A stretch of 64,000 bases of DNA from Porphyromonas macacae DSM 20710 = JCM 13914 (GTDB lineage: Bacteria > Bacteroidota > Bacteroidia > Bacteroidales > Porphyromonadaceae), in NCBI RefSeq assembly GCF_000379945.1, contig NZ_KB904152.1, forward strand, positions 38,837-102,836. Reading direction: 5' to 3'. Both the position numbers and the translations under genes were made by a program. This document shows positions 9,164 to 17,865 of this stretch, in pieces. Position 1 is the first letter of the stretch; every line of letters begins with the position of its first letter. The notes beneath the pieces were generated by a model, which worked only from the letters and a program-made list of their open reading frames with translations, was not told the DNA's origin and made no database searches.

Positions 9164-10656
9164 TCGCGTTCTTTTCTAATGACATCGTGTGCACCTCCCT
9201 CAATAATGGAAGTGCTTGATACTAATGTTATTTTGGCAGAACGATGCAGTTGTTCGAGATTGATACTCCCGCAGCTACACATGGTTGCTTTTATTTTACT
9301 GAGAGTAAGATCGAGATTGTCTTTCAGCTTACCGGCATAGGGTACATAGCTGTCCACACCTTCTTCAAATTTAAGTCCGGCATTGCCACCACTGTCGTAT
9401 CTCTGCCAGTTTTGTGCTCTGTTTGAGCCTTCCCCCCAATACTCTTTTACATAGTTATTGCCGATTTTCAGTTTACGCGTGGGCGATTCATCAAAGCGGG
9501 CAAAGTAGCGCCCCATCATCAAAAAGTCCGCTCCCATGGCCAAAGCCAAAGTCATGTGGTAATCATGTACGATACCCCCGTCGCTACAGATGGGAATGTA
9601 TATGCCATGCTTCTCAAAATATTCATTACGGGCTTTTGCCACATCCATAACAGCCGTTGCTTGTCCGCGACCGATACCTTTTTGTTCACGCGTAATACAG
9701 ATACTGCCTCCGCCGATACCTATCTTAATGAAATCAGCCCCGGCATCGGCTAAAAAATTAAATCCTTCTGCATCTACGATATTTCCGGCACCTACGGCTA
9801 CCTTATCGCCATAGTTGGCCTTAATCCATTTGAGCGTATCGCCTTGCCATTCGGAGAAACCGTCGGAAGAATCGATACATAAAACATCGGCTCCTGCTTC
9901 TATCAATGCCGGTACACGCTCTTTATAGTCACGGGTGTTTATGCCGGCACCTACTAATAACGTTTTGGTTTCTTTATTAGAAAGCTCAAGGGGATTTTCC
10001 TTGTGACTGTCGTAGTCTTTGCGGAAAACAAAATATATAAGTCTGCCCTTTTCATCCACAATGGGCAATGTATTCAACTTATGATTCCAAATAATGTTGT
10101 TGGCTTCTTTCAGAGAAATCCCATATTTGCCCACGGTCAGTTTTTCCATTGGAGTCATGAAGTCTTTAACTTTTTTATCCAAACTGTCCGTACCGATACG
10201 GTAATCTCTACTTGTAATGATTCCGCACAATTTGCCGTTCGGAGTACCGTCTTCGGTAACACCTATCGTACTGTGTCCGGTAATTTCACGGATTTTCAAC
10301 ACATCTTGCAGCTCATCTTCCGGACGTACATTGGCATCGCTGGTTACGAATCCGGATTTGAACTTCTTTACCCGGTGTACCATCTCTGCCTGTTCTTCTA
10401 TCGTCTGTGAACCATAGATAAAAGATAAACCTCCGTTACGAGCCAATGCAATCGCCAATGTATCATTGGAAACGGACTGCATGATAGCCGAAACAAAAGG
10501 TATATTAAGATGAATACGTGATTCTTCGCCCTTCTTATAACGTATCAAAGGAGTTTTTAAGCTGACATTGTCCGGGGTACATTCATGGGTTGTCAATCCG
10601 GGAATAAGAAGGTATTCACCGAAGGTGTGTGATAGTTCGTTAATTAATAGAGCCAT
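9160..10656 (-). CDS. guaB: IMP dehydrogenase, divergent subfamily, with CBS pair
   Basis: 498 residues. It oxidises IMP to XMP with NAD+ in guanine nucleotide synthesis. The (beta/alpha)8 barrel is split by two CBS domains at about residues 105-225. The catalytic loop reads [13 protein letters not shown] with Cys320, and a candidate Arg-Tyr dyad of the mobile flap is at 419-420. The loop [18 protein letters not shown] and the flap ([14 protein letters not shown]) differ from the common GPGSICTTR and MGS forms, so it belongs to a distinct IMPDH/GMPR branch. GMP reductase activity is less likely because the CBS pair and RY dyad are present. Confidence 0.85.
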   Translation of the reverse strand: MALLINELSHTFGEYLLIPGLTTHECTPDNVSLKTPLIRYKKGEESRIHLNIPFVSAIMQSVSNDTLAIALARNGGLSFIYGSQTIEEQAEMVHRVKKFKSGFVTSDANVRPEDELQDVLKIREITGHSTIGVTEDGTPNGKLCGIITSRDYRIGTDSLDKKVKDFMTPMEKLTVGKYGISLKEANNIIWNHKLNTLPIVDEKGRLIYFVFRKDYDSHKENPLELSNKETKTLLVGAGINTRDYKERVPALIEAGADVLCIDSSDGFSEWQGDTLKWIKANYGDKVAVGAGNIVDAEGFNFLADAGADFIKIGIGGGSICITREQKGIGRGQATAVMDVAKARNEYFEKHGIYIPICSDGGIVHDYHMTLALAMGADFLMMGRYFARFDESPTRKLKIGNNYVKEYWGEGSNRAQNWQRYDSGGNAGLKFEEGVDSYVPYAGKLKDNLDLTLSKIKATMCSCGSINLEQLHRSAKITLVSSTSIIEGGAHDVIRKERE

Positions 10657-10720
10657 TTTTCAAATTATTTTATCCGGGTAATTTCTTTTATATATCTATT
10701 AAAACTATTAGGAGACAATA

Positions 10721-10728
10721 CAAAAGTA
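10721..10728 (-). promoter_or_regulatory. -7 box of the guaB-miaA operon
   Basis: On the minus strand the sequence is TACTTTTG, a match to TAnnTTTG, 64 bases before the guaB ATG. The -33 box is unclear. Confidence 0.45.
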
Positions 10729-10825
10729 ATACTTTTAAGCTATACTTAAGTAAAGAAAGGCTTTGTACAAGCTGTTTCTGCAGAGTGTTTTGAGGAACAG
10801 TTTTTTCGTTTTTGTTATAGCTCTC

Positions 10826-11590
10826 CTATCTATAATAATCTATGGCGAACAATACTGTTTCGGGTTCATCCACACGAGTAATGGACAAATGGTACAAAGA
10901 GTCGTTTACGGCATCTTTGCAGTATCCGGCCACCAATCTCTCTCCATGCAAGGCTTCTTTGTTGAAGTTCATAACAGCTCTTTTACAAAAACCTGTTTCG
11001 GGTAAGGCCTCTTCCAACGGTAAAATATCAAAACAACGTTCGATGTAACGCATGCTGTTAAAATGTTTGTTTATGTCCATGGAACTATACCCTACCTCAA
11101 ACGGCAAACCGTATTTGAATGGAGAAAATGAGGGTAACTTTTGCGGAGCTTCTATGCTGTGTTCGAATGTTACCTCTATATTTTTATCCGGAAATATTTC
11201 AGTCATCCTGACAGGACTTCGTTTTTCCAAATCGATGGCCGACCAGACGCTCGAAGCATATCCGATAACCTCATCATCCTGAGCGATCTGATAACAGCGA
11301 AGTGTGGTAATACCGAATATTTTATCCACCCATGTGGAGATATGCAGGTTGGAATTGCCGTGAATTGCACGCTTTAATTCAATGGCTAAGCGTATGAGTA
11401 CCCAACTATGTTTTTTCGACTGCAATTTTTCTACACCGAATCCGTTGCGATCGGCGTGTAACTCTGCTGTATGAACCAGATAGTTGGCAAGTGTTGCAAT
11501 AGACAGCTTTTTTCTATAATCCAGCATGAAAGGTGCGGGAGCATAACCTGCCGTAAGTATTTTATCCTTCTGTTCAATAAATAAATTCAT
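10826..11590 (-). CDS. Acyl-ACP thioesterase (FatA/FatB-like)
   Basis: 254 residues, the size of bacterial acyl-ACP thioesterases (PF01643). Two hotdog halves are expected; the first contains the N-terminal substrate region with LVHTAELHADRNGFGVEKLQ near residues 38-57 and the second DINKHFNSMRYIERCFDIL near residue 173. It releases fatty acids from acyl carrier protein, either for export, lipid remodelling or chain-length control. The gene starts 17 bases after the RNA methyltransferase and is probably the last gene of that transcript. Confidence 0.85.
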   Translation of the reverse strand: MNLFIEQKDKILTAGYAPAPFMLDYRKKLSIATLANYLVHTAELHADRNGFGVEKLQSKKHSWVLIRLAIELKRAIHGNSNLHISTWVDKIFGITTLRCYQIAQDDEVIGYASSVWSAIDLEKRSPVRMTEIFPDKNIEVTFEHSIEAPQKLPSFSPFKYGLPFEVGYSSMDINKHFNSMRYIERCFDILPLEEALPETGFCKRAVMNFNKEALHGERLVAGYCKDAVNDSLYHLSITRVDEPETVLFAIDYYR

Positions 11591-11607
11591 CGTTTATCGG
11601 TTTTTTA

Positions 11608-13017
11608 TTAGTCATCGGTACCGGTTTCGGACAAATGTCGTATTCTCCAGTGTGAGGGGTATAAATTATTGGAACGGTTCCCCAAATGATTTACAAACCC
11701 CAGGGGAAGATTTTTATGAGTGATTAAAACATATCCTTTTTTGATGCTTTCGGGTACAGTTATCGCTTCCCGTTTAAGATATTTAAGAGCATCCTGTCTG
11801 TTGATATCATAAATGTCAAAAATATCTCTGTTCAGCCCGGAACTCATAGCCAGTGCAGGTGTCGGCATCCATTTTCGCCCTTTGTTTTCGGCTACGGCTA
11901 TGCCAAAAGAGAGTACTTCGATGTTTTTGTCGAACAATCTTCGCTTGATTTCTGATACGGTGTTCGACATGGCATGAACAATACCCTCTTTATCCATTTC
12001 CCATTCATATCCGGAAGAATTTCCGACCCAGTTTTTTACATCATCCGTAATCATCGGTCTGCTTATCTGTTTACCTTTCTTCGTGTTTCCCGCAGAGATA
12101 TTAATCTTTTTTATATCCATCCCATCCGTTTTCTGCAACACAGCCATAAAGAGACCTTCCCCTTTTGTCAAATGCGGCATAAAACGATAGCAAATATGCT
12201 TGCCATGGGCAGACACCGGCACATCCAGAGGTAAAGCCATCGGCTGTGCACCGTATCTCTGTACCAGATAATCGAGCTGTTCCTCATTTTCTTTTATGTT
12301 GAAGGTGCATGTACTGTATACCAGCAACCCTCCGGGGCTCAACAAAGGCCAGGCACAGTCCAGTATTTCCCGTTGCCTTTTTGCACAGGTATCTACTGCA
12401 TCTATGCTCCATTCCGCCCTCGCATTCTGATCTTTACGAAACATACCCTCTCCCGAGCAGGGAGCGTCTACCAAAATCAAATCGAATAAAAGCCCTGTTT
12501 CTCTCCATTGTGCAGGAGCACTTCTCGTTATAATCTGCTCCGGATGTCCCCACTTGATCATATTTTCACACAGGATATGAGCCCGTGCAGGTACAATCTC
12601 ATTACTTATCAATACGGATTTATCCGGCAGAATATCTCTCAGTAACGTACTTTTACCTCCCGGAGCCGCACACAAATCCAAAGCTACCATCGGTTCTCTC
12701 TCTCTTAAAAGAGATTTAACCGCATGCAAAGCCATGGATGATGCTTCCTGAACGTAAAAAGCACCGCCATGGAATTGCGGTATTTCAGAAAAACGGGGAC
12801 GTTCAGACAAATAAAAACCATTGTTGCACCATGGGACCGGCAACAGCTCTTTCAGTTCGATGAAAGCATTCTCTTCTCTCCATTTGTTGGGGTTTATACG
12901 AATAGATACAGGAGGAGCGTCTTCTAAAGAATTCAATAATCTTAGGGTCTCTTCCTTACCCAAAAGCTCGGTCATCTGTTGTTCGAACCCCGGTGGAATA
13001 GCTACATTCTGTGCCAT
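11608..13017 (-). CDS. RsmF/NOL1-NOP2-type rRNA (cytosine-C5) methyltransferase
   Basis: 469 residues from the ATG at 13017. That start lies 5 bases after the stop of the upstream gene; a longer frame (to 13080) would overlap that gene and adds a non-family leader. SAM-binding motif I is ALDLCAAPGGKST. The two catalytic cysteines are in DAPCSGEGMFRKD and VYSTCTFNIKENEEQ, as in m5C methyltransferases. The C-terminal third fits the RsmF extension with a PUA-like domain (GLNRDIFDIYDINRQDALKYLK). The target is inferred to be 16S rRNA cytosine, but YebU/RsmF-type assignment from sequence alone is not certain. Confidence 0.9.
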   Translation of the reverse strand: MAQNVAIPPGFEQQMTELLGKEETLRLLNSLEDAPPVSIRINPNKWREENAFIELKELLPVPWCNNGFYLSERPRFSEIPQFHGGAFYVQEASSMALHAVKSLLREREPMVALDLCAAPGGKSTLLRDILPDKSVLISNEIVPARAHILCENMIKWGHPEQIITRSAPAQWRETGLLFDLILVDAPCSGEGMFRKDQNARAEWSIDAVDTCAKRQREILDCAWPLLSPGGLLVYSTCTFNIKENEEQLDYLVQRYGAQPMALPLDVPVSAHGKHICYRFMPHLTKGEGLFMAVLQKTDGMDIKKINISAGNTKKGKQISRPMITDDVKNWVGNSSGYEWEMDKEGIVHAMSNTVSEIKRRLFDKNIEVLSFGIAVAENKGRKWMPTPALAMSSGLNRDIFDIYDINRQDALKYLKREAITVPESIKKGYVLITHKNLPLGFVNHLGNRSNNLYPSHWRIRHLSETGTDD

Positions 13018-13022
13018 CTGTT

Positions 13023-13748
13023 CTATCCCAATAAAAAAATTGCAGGCACCTTGTGAAGCGGGGGCTTTTGCTGTCGCCATTTATCGATTGTCATGGTGCG
13101 AATATATTGATCGGGACAGGTAATCTGTGCCGCTATACACAAACGTGTTTTGCCATGACAATAACGGATAAGTTGCTCCAGTATTTTTTCGTTTCTGTAC
13201 GGTGTTTCTATAAAAATTTGCGCCTCACCAAACTGTTTGATGCGTTGCTCCATATCTTTTATTGCCGATGCCCTTTCTTTTTCATCTATGGGCAAATATC
13301 CTCTGAAAGCAAAGCGTTGTCCATTAAAACCGGAAGCCATTAAAGACAATAAAATAGACGACGGCCCGATCAATGGAATAATCTCATACTCTTTTTTCTG
13401 GGCAATAGCCACGACATCGGCTCCCGGATCTGCAATAGCCGGACAACCGGCTTCGCTGATAATACCGATGCTTTCCCCTCTTGTAAGAGGTAATAAGTAG
13501 CTTTCGATATCCTCCGGGTGTGTATGCTTGTTCAGTTCAAAGAATGTAAGTTCATCAATAACCACTTCCGGTGTAAAAGCCCGTATAAAACGTCTGGCGG
13601 TACGCACCTGCTCGACAATGAAATACTTTAAGGATTTTACAACTTCACGATTATAAAAGGGCAAACAATTATCAAACGGTACATCTCCGAGTGTTACGGG
13701 AATAAGATACAGTGTGCCCGCCTCTGTCTTTTCATTCTTCTTGTCCAT
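13023..13748 (-). CDS. RsmI-related SAM-dependent methyltransferase (tetrapyrrole methylase fold)
   Basis: 241 residues of the TP-methylase superfamily. The motif GIISEAGCPAIADPGADVV (about residues 94-112) and the segment LIGPSSILLSLMASGFNGQRFAFRG are typical of RsmI (16S rRNA C1402 ribose 2'-O-methyltransferase). It is a shorter variant with a divergent start (TLYLIPVTLGDVPFDNCLP). Bacteroidota often carry this second RsmI-like copy, so the true target is uncertain. It leads a short operon with the m5C methyltransferase and the thioesterase. Confidence 0.82.
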   Translation of the reverse strand: MDKKNEKTEAGTLYLIPVTLGDVPFDNCLPFYNREVVKSLKYFIVEQVRTARRFIRAFTPEVVIDELTFFELNKHTHPEDIESYLLPLTRGESIGIISEAGCPAIADPGADVVAIAQKKEYEIIPLIGPSSILLSLMASGFNGQRFAFRGYLPIDEKERASAIKDMEQRIKQFGEAQIFIETPYRNEKILEQLIRYCHGKTRLCIAAQITCPDQYIRTMTIDKWRQQKPPLHKVPAIFLLG

Positions 13749-13792
13749 TGTTCTTGTTTTGAACTATAAACTTAATCAATATCCTTTTATGG

Positions 13793-14764
13793 TTATGATT
13801 TATTGTTTTGATTATCTTTTACTATTTGCGCCGTTTTCTTCAAAGCATCCAGCCCGGCCCTGCGAATCGGACTGCCTGCAGAAATACGGTCGAATTCCTC
13901 TTCATCCATTGCTAATATTGCTTCTATTGATAGCCCAAACAACTCCGGTTTAGGCAGAAAATCCGTTACGGTCGTTGCAGATGTTTTACGGTTATGCGGG
14001 CAACACTGCTGGCAGGCATCGCATCCATAAAGCCGGTTGCCCAAGGCGGACGAAAGCTCCCGAGGTATCTCCCCTTTTGCTTCTATGGTCATATAGCTGA
14101 TACACTTCCTTGCATCGATAATCCCCGGAGCATAAAGAGCTTTTGTCGGGCAAGCTTCTAAACAGGCCATGCAGTTTCCACAAAAATTTCTTATTAGAGG
14201 TTTATCTGCCGGTATATCCACATCCACAAAAAGTTCGCCGAGTACGATATAGCTGCCTATACGTGGTATAATGAGCAGGCCGTTTTTACCGATCCACCCT
14301 AAACCGGCTTGTTGTGCCCAATACCGTTCCATTATGGGGGCAGAATCGGCAAAAGCCCGTCCGTTGCATTCCGGAGCAATCTCCTTTACAATGTATTCCA
14401 AGAGAGTATTCAACTGTTTTTTTACCACTTTGTGGTAATCTCTTCCGTAAGCATAATAAGCAATTTGAGGCAGCTCCGGAGATTGCAGAGTTTGAGGCTT
14501 GTAGTTCATGGCTACCACAATAATACTTTTAACTCCGGGAAATAAAGATTCGGGATCGAAACGCAACTCCATATTTAGCTCCAAATAGGACATTGATCCA
14601 TGCTTCCCATCCTGCAACCAGTTAGAATACCTGTCTGCCACGTTTTTGTCTACGGGATTTGCCTGCACAATACCACAAGCAGCGAACCCCAATTCAAAGG
14701 CTCGCTGCTTTATTTGTGCTGCAACATCACTGCCCAGCTTATTCCTTGATTTCTCGTTATTCAC
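13793..14764 (-). CDS. queG: Epoxyqueuosine reductase
   Basis: 323 residues. It reduces epoxyqueuosine to queuosine in tRNA, using cobalamin and two [4Fe-4S] clusters. The first cluster motif is CGNCMACLEACP (Cys195, 198, 201, 205); the second uses Cys248, 251, 254/255 with Cys221. The catalytic Asp lies in GRAFADSAPIMER (Asp140). It therefore depends on the cobalamin whose synthesis genes follow at 15.8-19.4 kb. Its start overlaps the end of the upstream HU/SPOR gene by 8 bases. Confidence 0.97.
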   Translation of the reverse strand: MNNEKSRNKLGSDVAAQIKQRAFELGFAACGIVQANPVDKNVADRYSNWLQDGKHGSMSYLELNMELRFDPESLFPGVKSIIVVAMNYKPQTLQSPELPQIAYYAYGRDYHKVVKKQLNTLLEYIVKEIAPECNGRAFADSAPIMERYWAQQAGLGWIGKNGLLIIPRIGSYIVLGELFVDVDIPADKPLIRNFCGNCMACLEACPTKALYAPGIIDARKCISYMTIEAKGEIPRELSSALGNRLYGCDACQQCCPHNRKTSATTVTDFLPKPELFGLSIEAILAMDEEEFDRISAGSPIRRAGLDALKKTAQIVKDNQNNKS

Positions 14765-15749
14765 TAAGATATACCCAAGATGAAGAAAACTCGGGGTGTT
14801 CTTTTACCAAATGCGATAAATAAGTATAAGCATCGGTAGCATTATCGAAAGAATCGATAAAAACCCGATTAAGACTCTTTCCTTTCAGGATGCCCGCATT
14901 GGGAAAATTTTCTTTGGAAATGGAGGACTTGTAAAACGTTTCTGTTTTAACGTTGTCTTTCAGTGTAGCTACTACCAAAAAGTATGTTTTTTCCGAAACC
15001 GGTTCATGGAGATATTCGATTGCTTCGGATACTTCTTCCGGTGTTGCTGCTATTACGTTTTTTTCTATTTGCCAAAGTTTGCCTGCTGCAATTTCTGTTG
15101 GGATAAAGCCGGCGTTATAAGAACTTTTACCCTGAGAATTTGAACTGCCAATTCTATTGATGGGCAAAAGGCTCAATAATAAAAGAATGACAGCAGCTGC
15201 AACATTCAGAAATCTTTTAGAGATGGAAAGATGAACAAACTTGTCTTCAGGGGTATAAGAAGGTTTGTGAATAAGACTTTTCACCTGAGCCGTACTCTGT
15301 TGTACCGTTGAAAGCCGATCCTGTCTTAATGACATTGAGGCCGGCGTCAGCCCGTAGGCAGCTACGCTGAGAATACTGTTTTCATGAATCGAGGGAATAA
15401 AGAGAACCTGTCCGCCCGTATTCAACTTTATTTCTCCCAGTAAACCCAAAGAAAAAGAGCGTTTATCGACCAAATCATGACGCATGGCCGTAATATCATC
15501 GTCGAGCATAATGCGTGCTTTACGGAGAGATACGCCATAGGTGCGGGCATAACTCTCTTCCAAAAGTCCATCTCTATGGTTCAATTGGATGTTGAAGAGC
15601 AATTGTTGCCGGGGGGGATAAGCCAAATGTTTTTGGCGGTCGAATTGGGCCGGGATCGTTTGCATCACAAAACCTCCGAATCCCGGGATTACAACACACT
15701 GATTCAACATCAGCGTGTGTTCCAAATGTGCGATTAATCTGTTATTCAT
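14757..15749 (-). CDS. HU-CCDC81 / SPOR domain membrane protein
   Basis: 330 residues. The N-terminal 130 residues fit the two Bacteroidota HU-CCDC81 domains (ECHTLMLNQ-like start: LEHTLMLNQCVVIPGFGGFV, then YGVSLRKARIMLDDDI). One membrane segment (VAAAVILLLLSLLPI, about 185-200) follows, then a C-terminal SPOR domain (about 250-330, with KTYFLVVATLKDNV and a closing SSWVYLSE). SPOR binds denuded septal peptidoglycan, so a division-site role is plausible, with the HU part cytoplasmic, but this is inference. It overlaps queG by 8 bases. Confidence 0.85.
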   Translation of the reverse strand: MNNRLIAHLEHTLMLNQCVVIPGFGGFVMQTIPAQFDRQKHLAYPPRQQLLFNIQLNHRDGLLEESYARTYGVSLRKARIMLDDDITAMRHDLVDKRSFSLGLLGEIKLNTGGQVLFIPSIHENSILSVAAYGLTPASMSLRQDRLSTVQQSTAQVKSLIHKPSYTPEDKFVHLSISKRFLNVAAAVILLLLSLLPINRIGSSNSQGKSSYNAGFIPTEIAAGKLWQIEKNVIAATPEEVSEAIEYLHEPVSEKTYFLVVATLKDNVKTETFYKSSISKENFPNAGILKGKSLNRVFIDSFDNATDAYTYLSHLVKEHPEFSSSWVYLSE

Positions 15750-15834
15750 TTCCCTTCGTTCTTTGCCTGTTATGCAAATATAATGATAATTTGGCCACTT
15801 AAATTATTTATACAGGGAAAGAGAACTGCTTTTG

Positions 15835-16851
15835 TCAGAGAAGTACGGAAATACAAGCTTTCAGAATGAAGATATGAATGGCTGCCGCCAAAATGGTCAT
15901 CATGATTTCCACCTGTACATTTATTTTAACCGCTTTCTCCATATCTGCGGTATTCAATGCTCTTTCATTATGCCCGATATACGGTTTCTCGAACAATACT
16001 CCAAAATAGTCATGAGGACCGCCAAATCTGCAATTTAAAATTGCAGCCAAAGCACTTTCCGGATAACCGCTATTCGGGCTGGCGTGGCATCGTGCATATC
16101 GACGGACGAACATCCAGTGTTTCAGATTTCCGGAAGCCAATACCATCAAAACTGCTGTTAATCTGGCCGGAACATAGTTTGCAAAATCATCGAATCGGGC
16201 TGCAAATCTTCCGAAGTCTGCATATCGCTTGTTTTTATAGCCGATCATGGAATCCAGCGTGTTGGTCATTTTATAGGCAAACATCCCGGGCAATCCCAAC
16301 AGAGCATACCAAAACATCGGAGCAACCACCCCGTCGCTGAGATTTTCACTTAATGTTTCCAATGCTGCCGTTTGCACTTCCTGTCGGCTCAGGCTCTGAG
16401 TATCCCGGCCTACGATACGTGCCACTTGAGTGCGTCCTTCTTCCAAAGAACGGTCTACCGCCTTAAATACATTGCGAACTTCTTTAATTAATGTGGAGCC
16501 GGATAGAGAGAAAAAAACTCCACTCGCATAAAACAAAATAAAGACGATTGTAAAAAGTCCTTGTAATAATATGCGGTTATTGGTAACGCTCCATGAGAAA
16601 CCATGAGAAATGACTGCCAAAAAGAGTAAAACCAAAGTGAAAGTCAGCAGTATTAAAGATACGGCCGACAGTGTTCCTTTTAATCTTTTGAAAGCTCCAC
16701 GGTTGAATTTTCGTTCTAAAAAGGCTATGGATCGCCCCATTAAAACAATCGGATGCCAGCTGACATCAGGATCCTTAAAAATCATATCCATCGAAGCCCC
16801 TGATAAGAAGCTCATGATCAATAAACAAATCAGAATAAATATCATACTCAA
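15835..16851 (-). CDS. cbiB: Adenosylcobinamide-phosphate synthase
   Basis: 338 residues, a polytopic membrane protein. It attaches aminopropanol (or its phosphate) to adenosylcobyric acid. Family signatures seen are DPDVSWHPIVLMGRSI near the N-terminus, ETLSENLSDGVVAPMFWYALLGLPGMFAYKMTNTLDSMIGYKN (about residues 168-210, the most conserved part) and GYPESALAAIL. It lies 3 bases after the aminotransferase gene and ends the three-gene cobalamin block. Confidence 0.96.
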   Translation of the reverse strand: MSMIFILICLLIMSFLSGASMDMIFKDPDVSWHPIVLMGRSIAFLERKFNRGAFKRLKGTLSAVSLILLTFTLVLLFLAVISHGFSWSVTNNRILLQGLFTIVFILFYASGVFFSLSGSTLIKEVRNVFKAVDRSLEEGRTQVARIVGRDTQSLSRQEVQTAALETLSENLSDGVVAPMFWYALLGLPGMFAYKMTNTLDSMIGYKNKRYADFGRFAARFDDFANYVPARLTAVLMVLASGNLKHWMFVRRYARCHASPNSGYPESALAAILNCRFGGPHDYFGVLFEKPYIGHNERALNTADMEKAVKINVQVEIMMTILAAAIHIFILKACISVLL

Positions 16852-16854
16852 AAC

Positions 16855-17865
16855 TCAAAGACTTTTCAATGCGTATAACAATTTGTCGTTTTGCTTCGGG
16901 GTTTGAGCTGCTATCCTAAAATGACCCGAGTTTAAGCTGATAAAGTTAGAGGCATCACGAATCAAAATACCATGTTCGCTAATCAAATACTGTTTTAATT
17001 CCGATGCACTCATGCGGTTGCAATGTGCCAAGAAATAATGAGTGTCGGTAGGTTCTACTTGAAAACCCGAAATCCGGCCGATATTCTCCCTTAAGACTTG
17101 GCTTTCTTTTAATAATGAAGAGATATTCAGAGTCTGGGGCAATTTCTTACTCAGCAAATACAAACCCGCCTCAATGGCTAAAGCATTGACAGACCATGGC
17201 ATGCGTATTTGCTTTAGCCGGTCTGTAATACATCGGCCGGCCGTAATATATCCCAATCTTATTCCCGGTATGGCATATCGTTTGGTCATGGAATGCAGTA
17301 AAATAACATTAGGCCATTCGATAGCTTCTTTTACAGTAAAGAGTTCTTTCAGAGTAAAATACTCATAACTCTGGTCTATAACAAAAACTTTATCCGGATT
17401 TTGCCTGATCAATGATTGCAGCATATCGGTATCCCACACTCTGCCGGTAGGATTATTCGGATTGCAAAGCCAAATTATATCTGCTTTTTGCGGTAATTCC
17501 TCTAAGGAAAAAAAGTTTGTTACGGTATGATTGTGTACTTTGGCAGCATCGGCATATTCACTGAAAGTCGGTTGCAATACGGCGGAACGGCCATGATGAA
17601 AAAGTTGTGCAATCAGATAGATGCCTTCAGTGGCACCGCTTGTGACCGATATATTGGTACAATCCACACCATAAAATGCTGCAAGCTCGGCTTCCAGGCT
17701 GTATGGCTCGGGTTCAGGATATGCCGAAATCAATGCGGATAAACGGCTTTGAAGATGGGCTTCCAGACCTGCTCTGTCTGTTCCTTCACAGACATTGCTG
17801 CTGAAATTGATCCGGTTCCGGATTCCTTTATAGAGATACAAGTCGTCTCCGTGTCCTTTAATCAT
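16855..17865 (-). CDS. cobD: Threonine-phosphate decarboxylase-like PLP aminotransferase (cobalamin synthesis)
   Basis: 336 residues of the fold-type I aminotransferase family. The PLP lysine is Lys195 in HSMTKRYAIPGIRLGY; CNPNNPTGR (134-142) binds cofactor/substrate. The neighbours cobQ and cbiB point to L-threonine-O-3-phosphate decarboxylase, which makes aminopropanol phosphate for the nucleotide loop. Histidinol-phosphate aminotransferase is the close alternative but is disfavoured by the context. It overlaps cobQ by 8 bases. Confidence 0.85.
   Translation of the reverse strand: MIKGHGDDLYLYKGIRNRINFSSNVCEGTDRAGLEAHLQSRLSALISAYPEPEPYSLEAELAAFYGVDCTNISVTSGATEGIYLIAQLFHHGRSAVLQPTFSEYADAAKVHNHTVTNFFSLEELPQKADIIWLCNPNNPTGRVWDTDMLQSLIRQNPDKVFVIDQSYEYFTLKELFTVKEAIEWPNVILLHSMTKRYAIPGIRLGYITAGRCITDRLKQIRMPWSVNALAIEAGLYLLSKKLPQTLNISSLLKESQVLRENIGRISGFQVEPTDTHYFLAHCNRMSASELKQYLISEHGILIRDASNFISLNSGHFRIAAQTPKQNDKLLYALKSL

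Noticed and set aside
13018..13080. Extended N-terminus for the rRNA m5C methyltransferase
   Set aside because: It overlaps the end of the upstream methyltransferase gene and does not resemble the family start.
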